From Citrobacter sp. FP75 (GTDB taxonomy: Bacteria; Pseudomonadota; Gammaproteobacteria; Enterobacterales; Enterobacteriaceae): DNA of 64,000 nucleotides. The DNA is taken from positions 338 to 64,337 of the forward strand of contig NZ_JAFDOE010000010.1 of NCBI RefSeq assembly GCF_018342065.1, written 5' to 3'. The notes beneath the pieces are model-generated. The model saw nothing but the letters and a program-made list of their open reading frames with translations. It searched no databases and had not been told where the DNA came from. The position numbers and the translations under genes were made by a program. How positions within the stretch are numbered: position 1 is the stretch's first letter; the number at the start of each line of letters is the position of its first letter. Positions 1 through 10,457 of this stretch are shown here, piece after piece.

Positions 1-2
1 AG

Positions 3-33
3 AGCCCTGAGCTAACGCTCAGGGCTTTTTCTT
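3..33 (+). terminator. Rho-independent terminator of an upstream transcript
   Basis: A perfect 10-bp stem (3-12 with 17-26) with a TAAC loop is followed by a run of T. In E. coli the rrnH operon with aspU lies just upstream of dkgB, so this probably ends that transcript. The rRNA operon itself is outside the window, so that part is inference. Confidence 0.85.
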
Positions 34-157
34 TACCTGCGATTTAATTGTTGCTCAATCCGCAAAAATCCTCTGCATTTTACACCCTTTTTCTCTCTAA
101 ATTAGAAGGTCATACTCCTCCCAGTTAACGAATACTGTGATTAAAAAGAGGAATTTT

Positions 158-961
158 ATGACTATCCCTGCATTCGGTTTAGGTACTTTTCGCCTGAAAG
201 ACGACGTGGTTATTGCTTCTGTTAAAACGGCGCTTGAGTTGGGCTACCGTGCTGTCGACACCGCGCAAATCTATGATAATGAAGCCGCTGTTGGTCAGGC
301 TATCGCTGAAAGTCAGGTACCCCGTGATGAATTATTTATCACCACTAAGATCTGGACGGAGAACCTGGGCAAAGACAAGCTGATCGCCAGCCTTAAAGAG
401 AGCCTGCAGAAGCTACGTACCGACTACGTTGACCTGACGCTGATCCACTGGCCATCACCAAATGATGCCGTGGAGGTTGAAGAGTTTATGGCTGCGCTGC
501 TGGAAGCGAAAACGCTGGGTTTAACTCGTCAGATTGGCATCTCTAACTTCACCATTACGTTGATGGAACGTGCAATCGCTGCCGTTGGTGCCGAGAATAT
601 CGCGACTAACCAGATTGAGCTGTCGCCGTATCTGCAAAACCGTAAGGTTGTTGATTGGGCTGCCGAACACGGTATCCACATCACTTCCTATATGACATTA
701 GCCTATGGCAAGGCATTGAAAGACGAAGTGATTTCACGTATTGCAGTGAAACATAACGCGACGGCAGCACAGGTTATTCTGGCTTGGGCAATGGGAGAAG
801 GATACGCGGTGATCCCATCTTCCACTAAACGTGAAAACCTGGCGAGCAACCTGCTGGCGCTGGATTTGAAGCTTGATGCAGAAGATAAAAAAGCGGTCGC
901 TGCACTGGAGTGCAACGACCGCCTGGTGAGCCCGGAAAGCCTCGCGCCAGCCTGGGATTAA
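158..961 (+). CDS. dkgB: Aldo-keto reductase DkgB (methylglyoxal / 2,5-diketo-D-gluconate reductase)
   Basis: Cytosolic NADPH-dependent aldo-keto reductase. It reduces 2,5-diketo-D-gluconate and small aldehydes such as methylglyoxal. The 267-residue product is nearly colinear with E. coli DkgB (YafB). The family tetrad is visible: Asp34, Tyr39, Lys64 and His97. An in-frame GTG at 137 would add seven residues, but the ATG at 158 has an AAGAGGA ribosome site and gives the usual N-terminus. The 3' end overlaps the convergent yafC by four bases. It lies just downstream of the terminator that probably closes the rrnH operon. Confidence 0.95.
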   Translation: MTIPAFGLGTFRLKDDVVIASVKTALELGYRAVDTAQIYDNEAAVGQAIAESQVPRDELFITTKIWTENLGKDKLIASLKESLQKLRTDYVDLTLIHWPSPNDAVEVEEFMAALLEAKTLGLTRQIGISNFTITLMERAIAAVGAENIATNQIELSPYLQNRKVVDWAAEHGIHITSYMTLAYGKALKDEVISRIAVKHNATAAQVILAWAMGEGYAVIPSSTKRENLASNLLALDLKLDAEDKKAVAALECNDRLVSPESLAPAWD

Positions 962-1869
962 TAGCCTGATGTGCGGGTGGCAAAGCTGCCCGCATATTCA
1001 CTCAGAAAATCGATAAATGCGCGGATCCTCGGACTTACCGCTTTGTCGCTGTAATAGACTGCGCTGAATGGCATTTCTACCGGAATGCGTTTATCTGCCA
1101 GCAGTTCGATAAAATCTCCCCGCTCTAACTCCCTTGCAATCATATAGTCTGACAAGCATGCGATGCCATTGCCAGCCAGGCATAGCTGCTTAATGGTTTC
1201 TCCGCTATTGGATGATAACCCACTCGTAATTTCAAAGAGTTGCCCATCGCAACAGGATACTGGCCAGGTATTTAATGAAGCCGGTTCGGTGAACCCTAAG
1301 CAGATATGATCTTTAAGATCGGCCACGGTTTCAGGTTTGCCGCAGCGATCGATATAATCCGGCGATGCGATGATTTTCCGATAGCTGGTAAATAAAGGAC
1401 GAGCTCGAAGGCTGGAATCACTCAATGCGCCAGCGCGGATCGCGACATCCACTTTTCTCTCGATCAAATTGATAAACGTTTCGGATGACACCAGAGAAAG
1501 GGTGATCTCCGGGTAACGTTCACGAAAAGGTTTGATCAACGGCGTCAGGAAGTTCAACGTCACCGGTGTGGCCGCATCTACGCGCAGCAGGCCGCGCGGA
1601 ACACGACGCGTCTCCATTACCTCATCTTCCGCTGCTGCCATCTCCTGCAAAATCACCTGAACGCGACGGAAATAACGTTCACCTTCTTCCGTCAGGCTAA
1701 GCTGTCGGGTTGTGCGATTGAGTAACCCTACGCCAAGCTTTGATTCCAGCTTTTTAACGGCGCGGCTAACCGCGGAGTTAGCCTGCCCCAGTTGTTCGGC
1801 AGCACGACTAAAGCTGCCGCTCTCGACCACAGCGACAAAAATGGCAATTTCTTCTGATGTAGCTTTCAT
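958..1869 (-). CDS. yafC: LysR-family transcriptional regulator YafC
   Basis: 303 residues with an N-terminal winged helix-turn-helix (about residues 5-62) and a LysR substrate-binding domain (about 90-290). It matches E. coli YafC along its length and ends with a slightly different tail. The physiological ligand is unknown. It is divergent from an MFS transporter gene that K-12 lacks here, 104 bp away. LysR proteins commonly control a divergent neighbour, so it may regulate that transporter. That is inference from gene order only. Confidence 0.92.
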   Translation of the reverse strand: MKATSEEIAIFVAVVESGSFSRAAEQLGQANSAVSRAVKKLESKLGVGLLNRTTRQLSLTEEGERYFRRVQVILQEMAAAEDEVMETRRVPRGLLRVDAATPVTLNFLTPLIKPFRERYPEITLSLVSSETFINLIERKVDVAIRAGALSDSSLRARPLFTSYRKIIASPDYIDRCGKPETVADLKDHICLGFTEPASLNTWPVSCCDGQLFEITSGLSSNSGETIKQLCLAGNGIACLSDYMIARELERGDFIELLADKRIPVEMPFSAVYYSDKAVSPRIRAFIDFLSEYAGSFATRTSGY

Positions 1870-1973
1870 TTTTGCACCTGAAGCAAAATTATATTGAGAT
1901 TTTGAATATTTTTGTTATTAAAACATCCCGGCATACTGCGTGTCATCTGATTACTGATGATATGGAGTTAATT

Positions 1974-3149
1974 ATGCCTCTCGCTTTATTTGCGCTGACA
2001 ATAAGTGCCTTCGCTATTGGCACGACTGAATTTGTGATTGTTGGCCTGGTGCCGACCATTGCTGAACAGCTGGCGATCTCTTTGCCTTCTGCGGGGATGT
2101 TGGTTTCAATTTATGCGCTGGGTGTGGCAATTGGCGCGCCGGTACTGACCGCCCTGACCGGGAGCCTGCCACGAAAACAGTTGCTGGTTGCGTTGATGGT
2201 GTTGTTTACCGCCGGTAATTTGCTGGCATGGCAGGCGCCGGGCTATATGACATTAATTATTGCCCGTTTGCTGACCGGCCTTGCACACGGCGTGTTCTTC
2301 TCGATTGGTTCTACCATCGCGACAAGCCTGGTGCCAAAAGAGAAAGCGGCTTCCGCTATCGCCATTATGTTTGGCGGCTTAACGGTCGCACTGGTGACGG
2401 GGGTTCCGCTGGGCACATTCATTGGTCAGCATTTTGGCTGGCGCGAAACCTTCCTTGCAGTATCAATGTTAGGTGTGATTGCGCTGATCAGTAGCCAACT
2501 GCTGATTCCGGCCAATATTCCTGGCCGGGCAGCTGCCAGCATTCGCGATCAGGTGAAAGTCTTAACCCATCCTCGTTTGTTGTTGATCTATGCGGTAACA
2601 GCGCTGGGCTATGGTGGTGTCTTTACGGCGTTTACCTTCCTTGCACCGATGATGCAGGATTTGGCTGGCTTTTCACCGACAGCGGTAAGCTGGATTTTAC
2701 TCGGATACGGTGTCTCTGTGGCTATCGGTAATATTTGGGGTGGAAAACTGGCGGATAAACATGGTGCCGTCCCGGCACTGAAATTCATTTTTGCCGCGCT
2801 GTTTGTTCTGCTGATGATCTTCCAGTTAACGGCTTCCACGCACTACGCTGCGCTGGCTACCATTCTGGTGATGGGGATCTTTGCCTTCGGTAACGTGCCC
2901 GGATTGCAGGTCTATGTTGTTCAGAAAGCGGAACAATTTACCCCCAATGCGGTTGATGTCGCTTCAGGACTGAACATTGCAGCGTTTAATGTTGGTATTG
3001 CATTGGGATCGGTGATTGGTGGGCAAACGGTAGAGCATTACGGTCTGGCACAGACGCCGTGGATTGGCGCGCTAATCGTGTTGGCTGCTTTCTTACTGAT
3101 GGGCGTCAGCGGTCGTCTTGATAAACCTGCGCGTATCGCGCTGGGATAA
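1974..3149 (+). CDS. MFS drug/sugar efflux transporter (YdhP/AraJ-like)
   Basis: 391-residue inner-membrane protein with twelve predicted hydrophobic segments. It starts with the GTTEFVIVGLVP signature typical of the DHA1 efflux group that includes YdhP and AraJ. The substrate cannot be read from the sequence. The ATG at 1974 is preceded by GGAG and begins directly with the first membrane helix. An upstream in-frame start at 1872 would add 34 unlikely residues. In K-12 yafC abuts yafD, so this gene is an insertion or a lineage-specific retention. Divergence from yafC suggests control by that regulator. Confidence 0.85.
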   Translation: MPLALFALTISAFAIGTTEFVIVGLVPTIAEQLAISLPSAGMLVSIYALGVAIGAPVLTALTGSLPRKQLLVALMVLFTAGNLLAWQAPGYMTLIIARLLTGLAHGVFFSIGSTIATSLVPKEKAASAIAIMFGGLTVALVTGVPLGTFIGQHFGWRETFLAVSMLGVIALISSQLLIPANIPGRAAASIRDQVKVLTHPRLLLIYAVTALGYGGVFTAFTFLAPMMQDLAGFSPTAVSWILLGYGVSVAIGNIWGGKLADKHGAVPALKFIFAALFVLLMIFQLTASTHYAALATILVMGIFAFGNVPGLQVYVVQKAEQFTPNAVDVASGLNIAAFNVGIALGSVIGGQTVEHYGLAQTPWIGALIVLAAFLLMGVSGRLDKPARIALG

Positions 3150-3229
3150 ATCATTGATGTAAGTACCCACTTACAAAACAAACTGCAATTGTTCGTTGAA
3201 AGTGAGTGCTAAAATCCCTATAACAGAAG

Positions 3230-3253
3230 AACCAGTCCGGCTGCGGACTGGTT
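3230..3253 (+). other. Perfect hairpin upstream of yafD
   Basis: A 10-bp perfect stem with a GCTG loop lies between the MFS gene and yafD. No clear T run follows on either strand, so it may be a weak terminator, an mRNA-end stabiliser or a leader structure for yafD. Confidence 0.5.
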
Positions 3254-3271
3254 GACGTTACAGAGGTTTGA

Positions 3272-4081
<810 letters not shown>

Positions 4082-4089
4082 CGGTGTGT

Positions 4090-4113
4090 CAGGTCTGCCA
4101 TAGGGCAGGCCTG
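4090..4113 (+). other. Hairpin between yafD and yafE
   Basis: Inverted repeat with ten-base arms (4090-4099 and 4104-4113, one G-T pair) and an ATAG loop. There is no T tract, so a processing or stabilising role is as likely as termination. Confidence 0.4.
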
Positions 4114-4157
4114 TGATGGTTGCCCTTCATATTTCACTACAACCGAAGGACAACACA

Positions 4158-4928
4158 ATGACAACACGCTCTCATCACGACAACGTCGAAAAACAGTTTG
4201 GCTCTCAGGCTAATGCCTATTTAACCAGCGCGGTACACGCCTCTGGACGTGATTTACAACGCCTGGGGGAAAGATTGTCGGCATTTCCACAGGCCTGGGT
4301 TCTCGACATGGGATGCGGTGCGGGGCATGCCAGCTTTACGGCGGCGCAAAACGTCGAGCAGGTCGTGGCGTATGATTTATCGGCACAAATGCTTGAAGTG
4401 GTCGCGCAGGCGGCAAAAGAGAAGGGGTTAGATAATATCGTAACCCGACAGGGATATGCCGAAAGTCTGCCGTTTGAAGATAGCGCCTTTGACCTGGTGA
4501 TTAGCCGCTATTCTGCGCATCACTGGCATGATGTCGGGCGCGCACTGCGGGAAGTGAATCGTGTACTGAAACCCGGTGGGGTAGTGATTGTGATGGATGT
4601 GATGTCGCCAGGCCATCCTGTACGTGATATCTGGTTGCAAACCGTGGAGGCGTTACGCGATACCTCGCACGTACGCAACTATTCCAGCGGAGAGTGGCTG
4701 TCGTTAATCAATGACGCCAATCTGATTGCCGATACCTTGTTAACCGATCGTCTGCCGCTGGAGTTCAGCTCATGGGTAATGCGGATGCGAACCCCTGAGG
4801 TACTGACCGAGGCAATTCGTTTATACCAACAGAGTGCTTCTGCTGAAGTGAAAGACTATTTTGCGTTGCAGGAGGACGGTTCGTTCACCAGTGACACGAT
4901 AATGGTTGAAGCTCATAAAGCGGGATAA
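4158..4928 (+). CDS. yafE: SAM-dependent methyltransferase YafE
   Basis: 256-residue class I (UbiE-like) methyltransferase. The SAM-binding motif I, DMGCGAG, lies at residues 50-56, and the post-motif segment RYSAHHWHD is as in E. coli YafE. The substrate is unknown. The ATG at 4158 gives the K-12 N-terminus; an in-frame start at 4113 would only add translated leader. It is followed after five bases by a terminator shared with convergent mltD. Confidence 0.92.
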   Translation: MTTRSHHDNVEKQFGSQANAYLTSAVHASGRDLQRLGERLSAFPQAWVLDMGCGAGHASFTAAQNVEQVVAYDLSAQMLEVVAQAAKEKGLDNIVTRQGYAESLPFEDSAFDLVISRYSAHHWHDVGRALREVNRVLKPGGVVIVMDVMSPGHPVRDIWLQTVEALRDTSHVRNYSSGEWLSLINDANLIADTLLTDRLPLEFSSWVMRMRTPEVLTEAIRLYQQSASAEVKDYFALQEDGSFTSDTIMVEAHKAG

Positions 4929-4933
4929 ATAAA

Positions 4934-4960
4934 AAGGCACTGGGGGGAAACCAGTGCCTT
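4934..4960. terminator. Bidirectional terminator between yafE and mltD
   Basis: Ten-bp perfect stem (4934-4943 with 4951-4960) flanked by A-rich and T-rich sequence, placed between two convergent genes. Confidence 0.8.
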
Positions 4961-4976
4961 CATTTCTACAATGCTA

Positions 4977-6335
4977 TCAGGAGTCCGGCATGCCGTTGTC
5001 CTTCACAAACAACGTCAGCTGATCGCCTGGCTGCAGATTGTCGGTATCGCTGTTCCAGCGCATCACATCCTTGATGTTAACCCCGTGACGCTTGGCAATG
5101 CTCGAAAGCGAATCGCCCTTACGTACACGATAGGTGATGCTATCGCTGTTTTTTGCCAGTCGCTGTGCGCTGGTTCCCGCGCCAACAGTCAGACTTTGGC
5201 CCACTTTCAGAGTCGAACTACGCAGATTATTCCACTGCTTTAGCTCATTCGCATTCACGCCAAGACGTGAAGCGATGCCGGAAAGCGTATCGCCAGAGCG
5301 AACCTTGTAGCTACGGCTGTTCAACGGCGTATTATCCGCGATCAACGTTGACTGTACGGCTGCAATTTCGCCTGAAGCCAGAGACTCACGCAGCTTCTCT
5401 GCATGCTTCTTTGGCACCATCACGTATTGCGGGCCGCTGACACCCAACGTGGAGCCTTTCACGCCAGCATTGAAGGTCTTCAGTTTGCTGACGGAAATAC
5501 CCGCCATATCGGCAACCTGAGCCATCTCAACCGGACTGTTCAAGCGAACGCGTGCCAACGCGCGGCTTTCGTCTGTGGTTGGCAGACGCACGCCATAGCG
5601 TTTGCTGTTTTTGAGTATATCGCTCAATGCCAGCATTTTGGGCACATACTGCTTCGTTTCCTGAGGCAAAGGGAGTGACCAAAAATCAGTGGGCTTGCCA
5701 CGAGATTTGTTCGCTTTCATTGCCTTCATCACGCGACCTTCACCGCTATTATAAGCGGCAACGGTCAGCAGCCAGTCGCCATCAAACATCTTGTTCAGAC
5801 GCTGCATCATGTCCAGCGCGGCAGTGGTGGAAGCCACAATGTCGCGACGTGCATCATAATTGCGGGTCTGCTTTAAACCATAATTGCGCCCCGTGCTCGG
5901 AATGATCTGCCAAATACCTGCGGCATTGGCGCCAGACGTTGCGTGAGGATCAAAAGCGCTCTCCACTATGGGTAGTAGTACCAGTTCCATCGGCATGTTA
6001 CGTTTCTTAACCTGCCCGGCTATCCAGTACATATACGGCTCTGCCCGTAAAGTTACATCGTGGAGATAGCTCTTATTGCGTAAATACTTCTGTTTCTGTT
6101 CGCGAATCCGGTTGTTTTCCGGAATTCCCATCTTTAGCTCGTCACCAATGAAAGCCCACAAATCCTGATCGGCAGCGATAGATGTCCCATCGTCCATCCA
6201 CCGCGCTTGGCTTGTAAACTTTCCTGCTTCCCCTTGACCAGCTGCAGAAAGGCTCTGTGCGTGTTGTTGGACGTTACCAGTATTCTGGCACCCAACAAGC
6301 AGGACAGAGGCGAGTAATATCGCTTTTGCCTTCAT
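4977..6335 (-). CDS. mltD: Membrane-bound lytic murein transglycosylase D
   Basis: 452-residue outer-membrane lipoprotein that cleaves the MurNAc-GlcNAc bond of peptidoglycan with 1,6-anhydro ring formation. The lipobox LVGC puts the lipidated Cys at residue 16. The SLT domain spans about 105-240 with catalytic Glu125 in PIVESAFDP. Two LysM modules at about 340-385 and 400-446 bind glycan. Length and sequence match E. coli MltD. It is followed by gloB in the upstream direction, with 71 bp between the two start and stop codons on the same strand. Confidence 0.96.
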   Translation of the reverse strand: MKAKAILLASVLLVGCQNTGNVQQHAQSLSAAGQGEAGKFTSQARWMDDGTSIAADQDLWAFIGDELKMGIPENNRIREQKQKYLRNKSYLHDVTLRAEPYMYWIAGQVKKRNMPMELVLLPIVESAFDPHATSGANAAGIWQIIPSTGRNYGLKQTRNYDARRDIVASTTAALDMMQRLNKMFDGDWLLTVAAYNSGEGRVMKAMKANKSRGKPTDFWSLPLPQETKQYVPKMLALSDILKNSKRYGVRLPTTDESRALARVRLNSPVEMAQVADMAGISVSKLKTFNAGVKGSTLGVSGPQYVMVPKKHAEKLRESLASGEIAAVQSTLIADNTPLNSRSYKVRSGDTLSGIASRLGVNANELKQWNNLRSSTLKVGQSLTVGAGTSAQRLAKNSDSITYRVRKGDSLSSIAKRHGVNIKDVMRWNSDTDNLQPGDQLTLFVKDNGMPDS

Positions 6336-6406
6336 GTGTGTGTCAATAGTTGCTTAAAAGACGACCGATCATAACGGCGAAGTTTTCAAAAGGCAACCCG
6401 GAATTG

Positions 6407-7162
6407 TCAGAACGTATCTTTCTTTGACCTTAACCATGCAAAACGCGCTTCAGGTTGTTGCAATATTGTTTCTTTGTTTATTTCATTAATTAAATCAATA
6501 TCTTCCGTTCTTAAAAAGATATTATTTCTCCGCTCATTTTTCAGAATTACGGGGAGTGTCATTTGTTTTTTTACACGTAACTCATTAACTTTACGATAAT
6601 AATCATTTATAAACGAATCATGCGGGAGGATGCTTAAGGCAAACTTCATGTTTGCTAAAGTGTACTCATGTGCGCAACAAATTAACGTATCATCAGGAAG
6701 CGCACTTATTTTTTTAAGTGATTGATACATCTGCAATGCTGTACCTTCAAAAAGCCGACCACAGCCACCGGAAAAGAGAGTGTCGCCGCAAAACAGATAA
6801 GGACGGCTGAAGTAACAGATATGTCCTAAAGTGTGACCCGGAGTGGCAATTATCTTAAATTCATGCCCTAAAATGAGTGCAGTATCGCCATCTTCGACTA
6901 TATGCGTCGCCCCCTTATCTTGCGTTTCTACCGGACCGTAAACCACTATTTGTGGGAAATGTTGCTTGAGCTCTTTCACGCCGCCCACGTGATCGTGATG
7001 GTGATGGGTCAGGAGAATGGCCTCAGGCACCCAGTTGTGCTCAGCAATGGCTTGCAGCACCGGAGTCGCCTCGCCAGGATCGACAATCAGGCAACGGTTC
7101 TCATTATTTGTCAGGACCCAGATGTAATTGTCCTGAAAGGCGGGAATACTGTTAAGATTCAT
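6407..7162 (-). CDS. gloB: Hydroxyacylglutathione hydrolase (glyoxalase II)
   Basis: 251-residue cytosolic metallo-beta-lactamase-fold enzyme. It hydrolyses S-D-lactoylglutathione to D-lactate and glutathione, the last step of methylglyoxal detoxification. The binuclear metal motif [10 protein letters not shown] gives His53, His55, Asp57 and His58, with a further ligand in TPGHTLGH near residue 110. Length equals the E. coli protein. It is divergent from yafS with only 33 bp between starts, so the promoters must overlap. Confidence 0.96.
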   Translation of the reverse strand: MNLNSIPAFQDNYIWVLTNNENRCLIVDPGEATPVLQAIAEHNWVPEAILLTHHHHDHVGGVKELKQHFPQIVVYGPVETQDKGATHIVEDGDTALILGHEFKIIATPGHTLGHICYFSRPYLFCGDTLFSGGCGRLFEGTALQMYQSLKKISALPDDTLICCAHEYTLANMKFALSILPHDSFINDYYRKVNELRVKKQMTLPVILKNERRNNIFLRTEDIDLINEINKETILQQPEARFAWLRSKKDTF

Positions 7163-7195
7163 AAATTACCTCTCAATGCGAAACGGAAGGTTGTG

Positions 7196-7918
7196 ATGAA
7201 ACCGGCAAGGATCCCTCAAGCTGTCGTAGCGCCCGTTAGCTGGGATGATTTACCCTGGGGTGAGCACTATCGTGAGGCGCTGGAGCATCAGCTTAACCCG
7301 TGGTTCGCAAAAATGTACGGTTTTCATCTGCTTAAGATTGGTAATTTAAGCTCAGAAATCAATTCCGAAGCGTGCGCGGTTTCTCATCAGGTGAATGTTT
7401 CTTCGCAAGGCTCGCCAATGCAGGTGCTGGCGGATCCTCTGCATCTTCCCTTTGCCGATAAATCCGTTGATGTTTGCTTGTTGGCCCACACGCTGCCGTG
7501 GTGCTCCGATCCGCATCGGTTACTGCGCGAGGCCGATCGTGTACTTATCGACGATGGCTGGCTAATTCTGAGCGGATTCAACCCGGTCAGCCTGATGGGT
7601 TTGCGCAAGCTGGTGCCGGTATTACGTAAAACGTCACCTTATAACAGCCGAATGTTCACACTGATGCGCCAACTGGACTGGCTCTCTTTGTTGAATTTTG
7701 AAGTACTGCACTCCAGCCGTTTTCACGTTTTACCCTGGAAGAAACACGGGGGACAAATGTTAAGTGCGCATATTCCGGCGTTGGGATGTATGCAACTGGT
7801 TATCGCGCGTAAGCGAACCATCCCGCTTACGCTTAACCCGATGAAACAAAATAAAAGCAAAGCGCGTATCCGCCAGGCCGTTGGTGCAACCCGGCAATAC
7901 CGGAAACCGGATGCTTAA
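7196..7918 (+). CDS. yafS: Predicted SAM-dependent methyltransferase YafS
   Basis: 240-residue methyltransferase-like protein colinear with E. coli YafS. The segment [20 protein letters not shown] resembles motifs II-III of class I methyltransferases, but motif I is poorly kept, so catalytic activity is uncertain. An ORF open from 6902 runs antisense through gloB. The real start is ATG 7196, preceded by GGAAGG, and gives the K-12 N-terminus. The 3' end overlaps the convergent rnhA stop by four bases. Confidence 0.9.
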   Translation: MKPARIPQAVVAPVSWDDLPWGEHYREALEHQLNPWFAKMYGFHLLKIGNLSSEINSEACAVSHQVNVSSQGSPMQVLADPLHLPFADKSVDVCLLAHTLPWCSDPHRLLREADRVLIDDGWLILSGFNPVSLMGLRKLVPVLRKTSPYNSRMFTLMRQLDWLSLLNFEVLHSSRFHVLPWKKHGGQMLSAHIPALGCMQLVIARKRTIPLTLNPMKQNKSKARIRQAVGATRQYRKPDA

Positions 7919-8382
7919 GCCTCGGACTGATACCCAACATCATCCTGAGTGGGACTCATCGCCGCGGCGCGCGCAAGCTCGTCGCAGCGTTCGTTTTCCG
8001 GGTGGCCCGCATGGCCTTTGACCCATTCCCATTTGATTTGGTGCGGCCCTAGCGCGGCATCCAGACGTTTCCACAAATCGACATTTTTGACAGGTTTTTT
8101 ATCTGCCGTTTTCCAGCCGCGTTTTTTCCAGTTGTGGATCCACTGGGTAATACCCTGACGCACATACTGGCTGTCGGTACTGAGCACCACTTCGCATTGT
8201 TCTTTCAGGGCTTCCAGCGCAACGATGGCCGCCATCAGCTCCATGCGATTATTGGTGGTGAGGTTGTATCCTTCGCTGAAGGTTTTTTCTCGTCCGCGAT
8301 AGCGTAAAATAGCCCCGTAACCGCCGGGGCCTGGATTTCCCAGACAAGAACCATCGGTGAAAATTTCTACCTGTTTAAGCAT
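7915..8382 (-). CDS. rnhA: Ribonuclease HI
   Basis: 155-residue ribonuclease that cuts the RNA strand of RNA-DNA hybrids. Active-site residues appear in family order: Asp10 (FTDGSC), Glu48 (NNRMEL), Asp70 (STDSQY), His124 and Asp134. The start at 8382 is chosen because it gives the universal [12 protein letters not shown]-terminus; an upstream in-frame start would add 17 residues. It is divergent from dnaQ, 62 bp between starts, the arrangement known from E. coli with overlapping divergent promoters. Confidence 0.97.
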   Translation of the reverse strand: MLKQVEIFTDGSCLGNPGPGGYGAILRYRGREKTFSEGYNLTTNNRMELMAAIVALEALKEQCEVVLSTDSQYVRQGITQWIHNWKKRGWKTADKKPVKNVDLWKRLDAALGPHQIKWEWVKGHAGHPENERCDELARAAAMSPTQDDVGYQSEA

Positions 8383-8444
8383 CTCTGGTAGACTTCCTGT
8401 TTTAGAGATCGAAATAAACGATAAGTCTGACATAAATGACCGCT

Positions 8445-9173
8445 ATGAGCACTGGAATTACACGGCAGGTAGTCCTTGATACCGAAACTACCGGTATGAA
8501 CCAAATAGGCGCTCACTACGAAGGCCACAAGATCATTGAGATCGGTGCGGTTGAAGTCGTGAACCGACGCCTGACCGGCAATAACTTCCACGTTTACCTG
8601 AAGCCCGATCGGCTGGTGGACCCGGAAGCGTTTGGTGTACACGGTATCGCAGATGAGTTCCTGCTCGATAAACCCACTTTTGCTGATGTTGCCGATGAGT
8701 TTCTCGACTATATCCGCGGTGCGGAGCTGGTCATCCATAACGCATCGTTTGATATCGGCTTTATGGACTACGAGTTCGCTAAGCTCCATCGTGATATCCC
8801 GAAAACCAACACTTTCTGCAAAGTGACCGATAGTCTGGCGCTGGCAAGGAAAATGTTTCCTGGCAAGCGTAACAGTCTTGATGCGCTATGTTCACGCTAT
8901 GAGATAGACAACAGCAAACGTACTTTGCACGGCGCATTGCTTGATGCCCAGATTCTGGCCGACGTTTATCTGATGATGACCGGTGGGCAGACCACCATGG
9001 CATTTTCAATGGAAGGCGACAGCCAGCAGCAGAATGATACCGGGATCCAACGTATTGTCCGTCAGTCCAGCAAGCTACGCGTTGTTTTTGCCACTGATGA
9101 GGAGTTAGCTGCCCATGAGTCGCGCCTTGATCTGGTACAGAAGAAGGGCGGAAGTTGCCTCTGGCGGGCATAG
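8445..9173 (+). CDS. dnaQ: DNA polymerase III epsilon subunit (3'-5' proofreading exonuclease)
   Basis: 242-residue proofreading subunit of the replicase core. Exo I motif DTETTG gives Asp12 and Glu14, and the Exo III region HGALLDAQ is intact. The C-terminal KGGSCLWRA tail that contacts the alpha subunit is identical to E. coli. ATG 8445 matches the E. coli start; an ATG three codons upstream (8436) is also in frame. The glutamine-rich linker (GDSQQQNDTG) is one residue shorter than in K-12. Confidence 0.96.
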   Translation: MSTGITRQVVLDTETTGMNQIGAHYEGHKIIEIGAVEVVNRRLTGNNFHVYLKPDRLVDPEAFGVHGIADEFLLDKPTFADVADEFLDYIRGAELVIHNASFDIGFMDYEFAKLHRDIPKTNTFCKVTDSLALARKMFPGKRNSLDALCSRYEIDNSKRTLHGALLDAQILADVYLMMTGGQTTMAFSMEGDSQQQNDTGIQRIVRQSSKLRVVFATDEELAAHESRLDLVQKKGGSCLWRA

Positions 9174-9249
9174 TTTGCGCGTTTACCGTGCAGAAATGGC
9201 TATTCGGGTGATTTTTGCAGCAAACGATTAAAAAACGTGAGAAAAAGCG

Positions 9250-9278
9250 TTGACGAGGCGTGAGGCAATCCGTAATAT
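9250..9278 (+). promoter_or_regulatory. Sigma-70 promoter of tRNA-Asp
   Basis: TTGACG and TAATAT are separated by exactly 17 bases, and the -10 lies 30 bases before the mature tRNA. A GC-rich stretch follows, typical of stable-RNA promoters. Confidence 0.8.
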
Positions 9279-9307
9279 TCGCTTCGTTCCCAAGCGGAAC
9301 ACAACGC

Positions 9308-9384
9308 GGAGTGGTAGTTCAGTTGGTTAGAATACCTGCCTGTCACGCAGGGGGTCGCGGGTTCGAGTCCCGTCCATTCCGCCA
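9308..9384 (+). tRNA. aspV: tRNA-Asp (anticodon GTC)
   Basis: 77-base cloverleaf with encoded CCA. The 7-bp acceptor stem closes GGAGTGG with CCATTCC, and the anticodon GTC is at 9342-9344 in CTGTCAC. It follows dnaQ as aspV does in E. coli. Compared with the usual enterobacterial gene, one acceptor pair has changed (T-A in place of C-G), with both arms compensating. An accessory operon begins immediately downstream, consistent with aspV as an insertion hot spot. Confidence 0.97.
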
Positions 9385-9391
9385 CTATTCA

Positions 9392-9430
9392 GAAAGCCTG
9401 AATCAGCAATGATTCAGGCTTTCGTCGTTT
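9392..9430 (+). terminator. tRNA-Asp terminator
   Basis: Perfect 14-bp stem (9392-9405 with 9410-9423), GCAA loop, then CGTCGTTTT. It ends the aspV transcript and may also block leftward read-through from the accessory operon. Confidence 0.85.
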
Positions 9431-9433
9431 TAA

Positions 9434-10384
9434 TCACTGCAAAATATTATCTATCGTTTTACCATCAAAAAAATCAATAACTGACCTCGCGGTATGAATA
9501 CCTGTCTGGTGGTACGATTCAACCGTTGCAGCGGCGATGTGCGGGGTCGTGATTATATTTCTAGAATGCAGCAGAGGGCTGAATTGTGGCAAAGGTTCAT
9601 GCTGAAATACATCGAGAGCGGAAAACACATTCCTTTCATCAATCACCTGCAACAGTGCGCGTTCATCTATTAATTTTCCTCGAGCTGCATTGATGAGCAA
9701 GGCGCCATTTCTCATCATAGAAAGGTATTTGTGACTGATAAAATTCTCTAATGACGATGTATAAGGGAGAAGCACGACAATAACGTTAGACTGCATGAAG
9801 ATGTCATCAATCGACACAAACTTAACAGCCATTTTTTCAGCTATCTCATGATCCGGTTTTTTGTCGTATGCGAGAATTTCAATCTCGAAGCCGGACAATC
9901 TCTTAACCAACGTTTTAGCAATATTTCCAAAACCTAATAATCCTACTCGTTTACCATTTAATTCATTTCCCAGCGAGTATCCCCAATAGCCATTTTGCAT
10001 GTCCATATGATTACCGGGAATATTTCTCAGACCAGAAAAAATAAGACCGATGATAAATTCGGCGACAGCGTTGGCATTGATTCCACGGGAGTTATTAACC
10101 ACAATGCCTGATTTTTTTGCCGCGTCCGTATCTATATTATCAACGCCGGTACCAAATCTTGAGATGATTTTCAGTTTTGGTAGAAGAGAATACACGCTGG
10201 TGTCATAACAATCCGCTCCGGCAATGACAGCATCAATAGACGCTCTCAACTCATCTGATTCTGATGTGATAAGATGATTAACACTATTCTTGAAAATGAG
10301 ATTAAATTGGTTATCGCGCAATAATTTGCAACCGGTTACACAACGAGCCGAAAAACTAGAAACGGTGATTAATACATTTTTCAT
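9434..10384 (-). CDS. D-isomer-specific 2-hydroxyacid dehydrogenase (phosphoglycerate-dehydrogenase-like)
   Basis: 316-residue NAD(P)-dependent dehydrogenase. The Rossmann motif GLLGFGNIAK and the family catalytic Arg (NAARGK), Glu (FQHEP) and His (TTPHIAA) are all present. The start at 10384 has a GAGG ribosome site; a longer frame from 10456 would precede it. It is the last gene of the leftward accessory operon behind the sugar isomerase. I cannot tell the substrate: the family covers phosphoglycerate, phosphonate and many 2-hydroxyacids. In context it probably oxidises or reduces a product of the imported sugar. Confidence 0.82.
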   Translation of the reverse strand: MKNVLITVSSFSARCVTGCKLLRDNQFNLIFKNSVNHLITSESDELRASIDAVIAGADCYDTSVYSLLPKLKIISRFGTGVDNIDTDAAKKSGIVVNNSRGINANAVAEFIIGLIFSGLRNIPGNHMDMQNGYWGYSLGNELNGKRVGLLGFGNIAKTLVKRLSGFEIEILAYDKKPDHEIAEKMAVKFVSIDDIFMQSNVIVVLLPYTSSLENFISHKYLSMMRNGALLINAARGKLIDERALLQVIDERNVFSALDVFQHEPLPQFSPLLHSRNIITTPHIAAATVESYHQTGIHTARSVIDFFDGKTIDNILQ

Positions 10385-10457
10385 ATCTGTTACCTCGTAC
10401 CTGAGAACGCCATCAGGTTGTGATGGCGTAGACCGGTTACTATAAAAATGACACAAG

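Noticed and set aside
6902-7195. Upstream extension of yafS
   Set aside because: The open frame runs antisense through gloB, lacks a ribosome site and has no counterpart in E. coli YafS. ATG 7196 is well supported.
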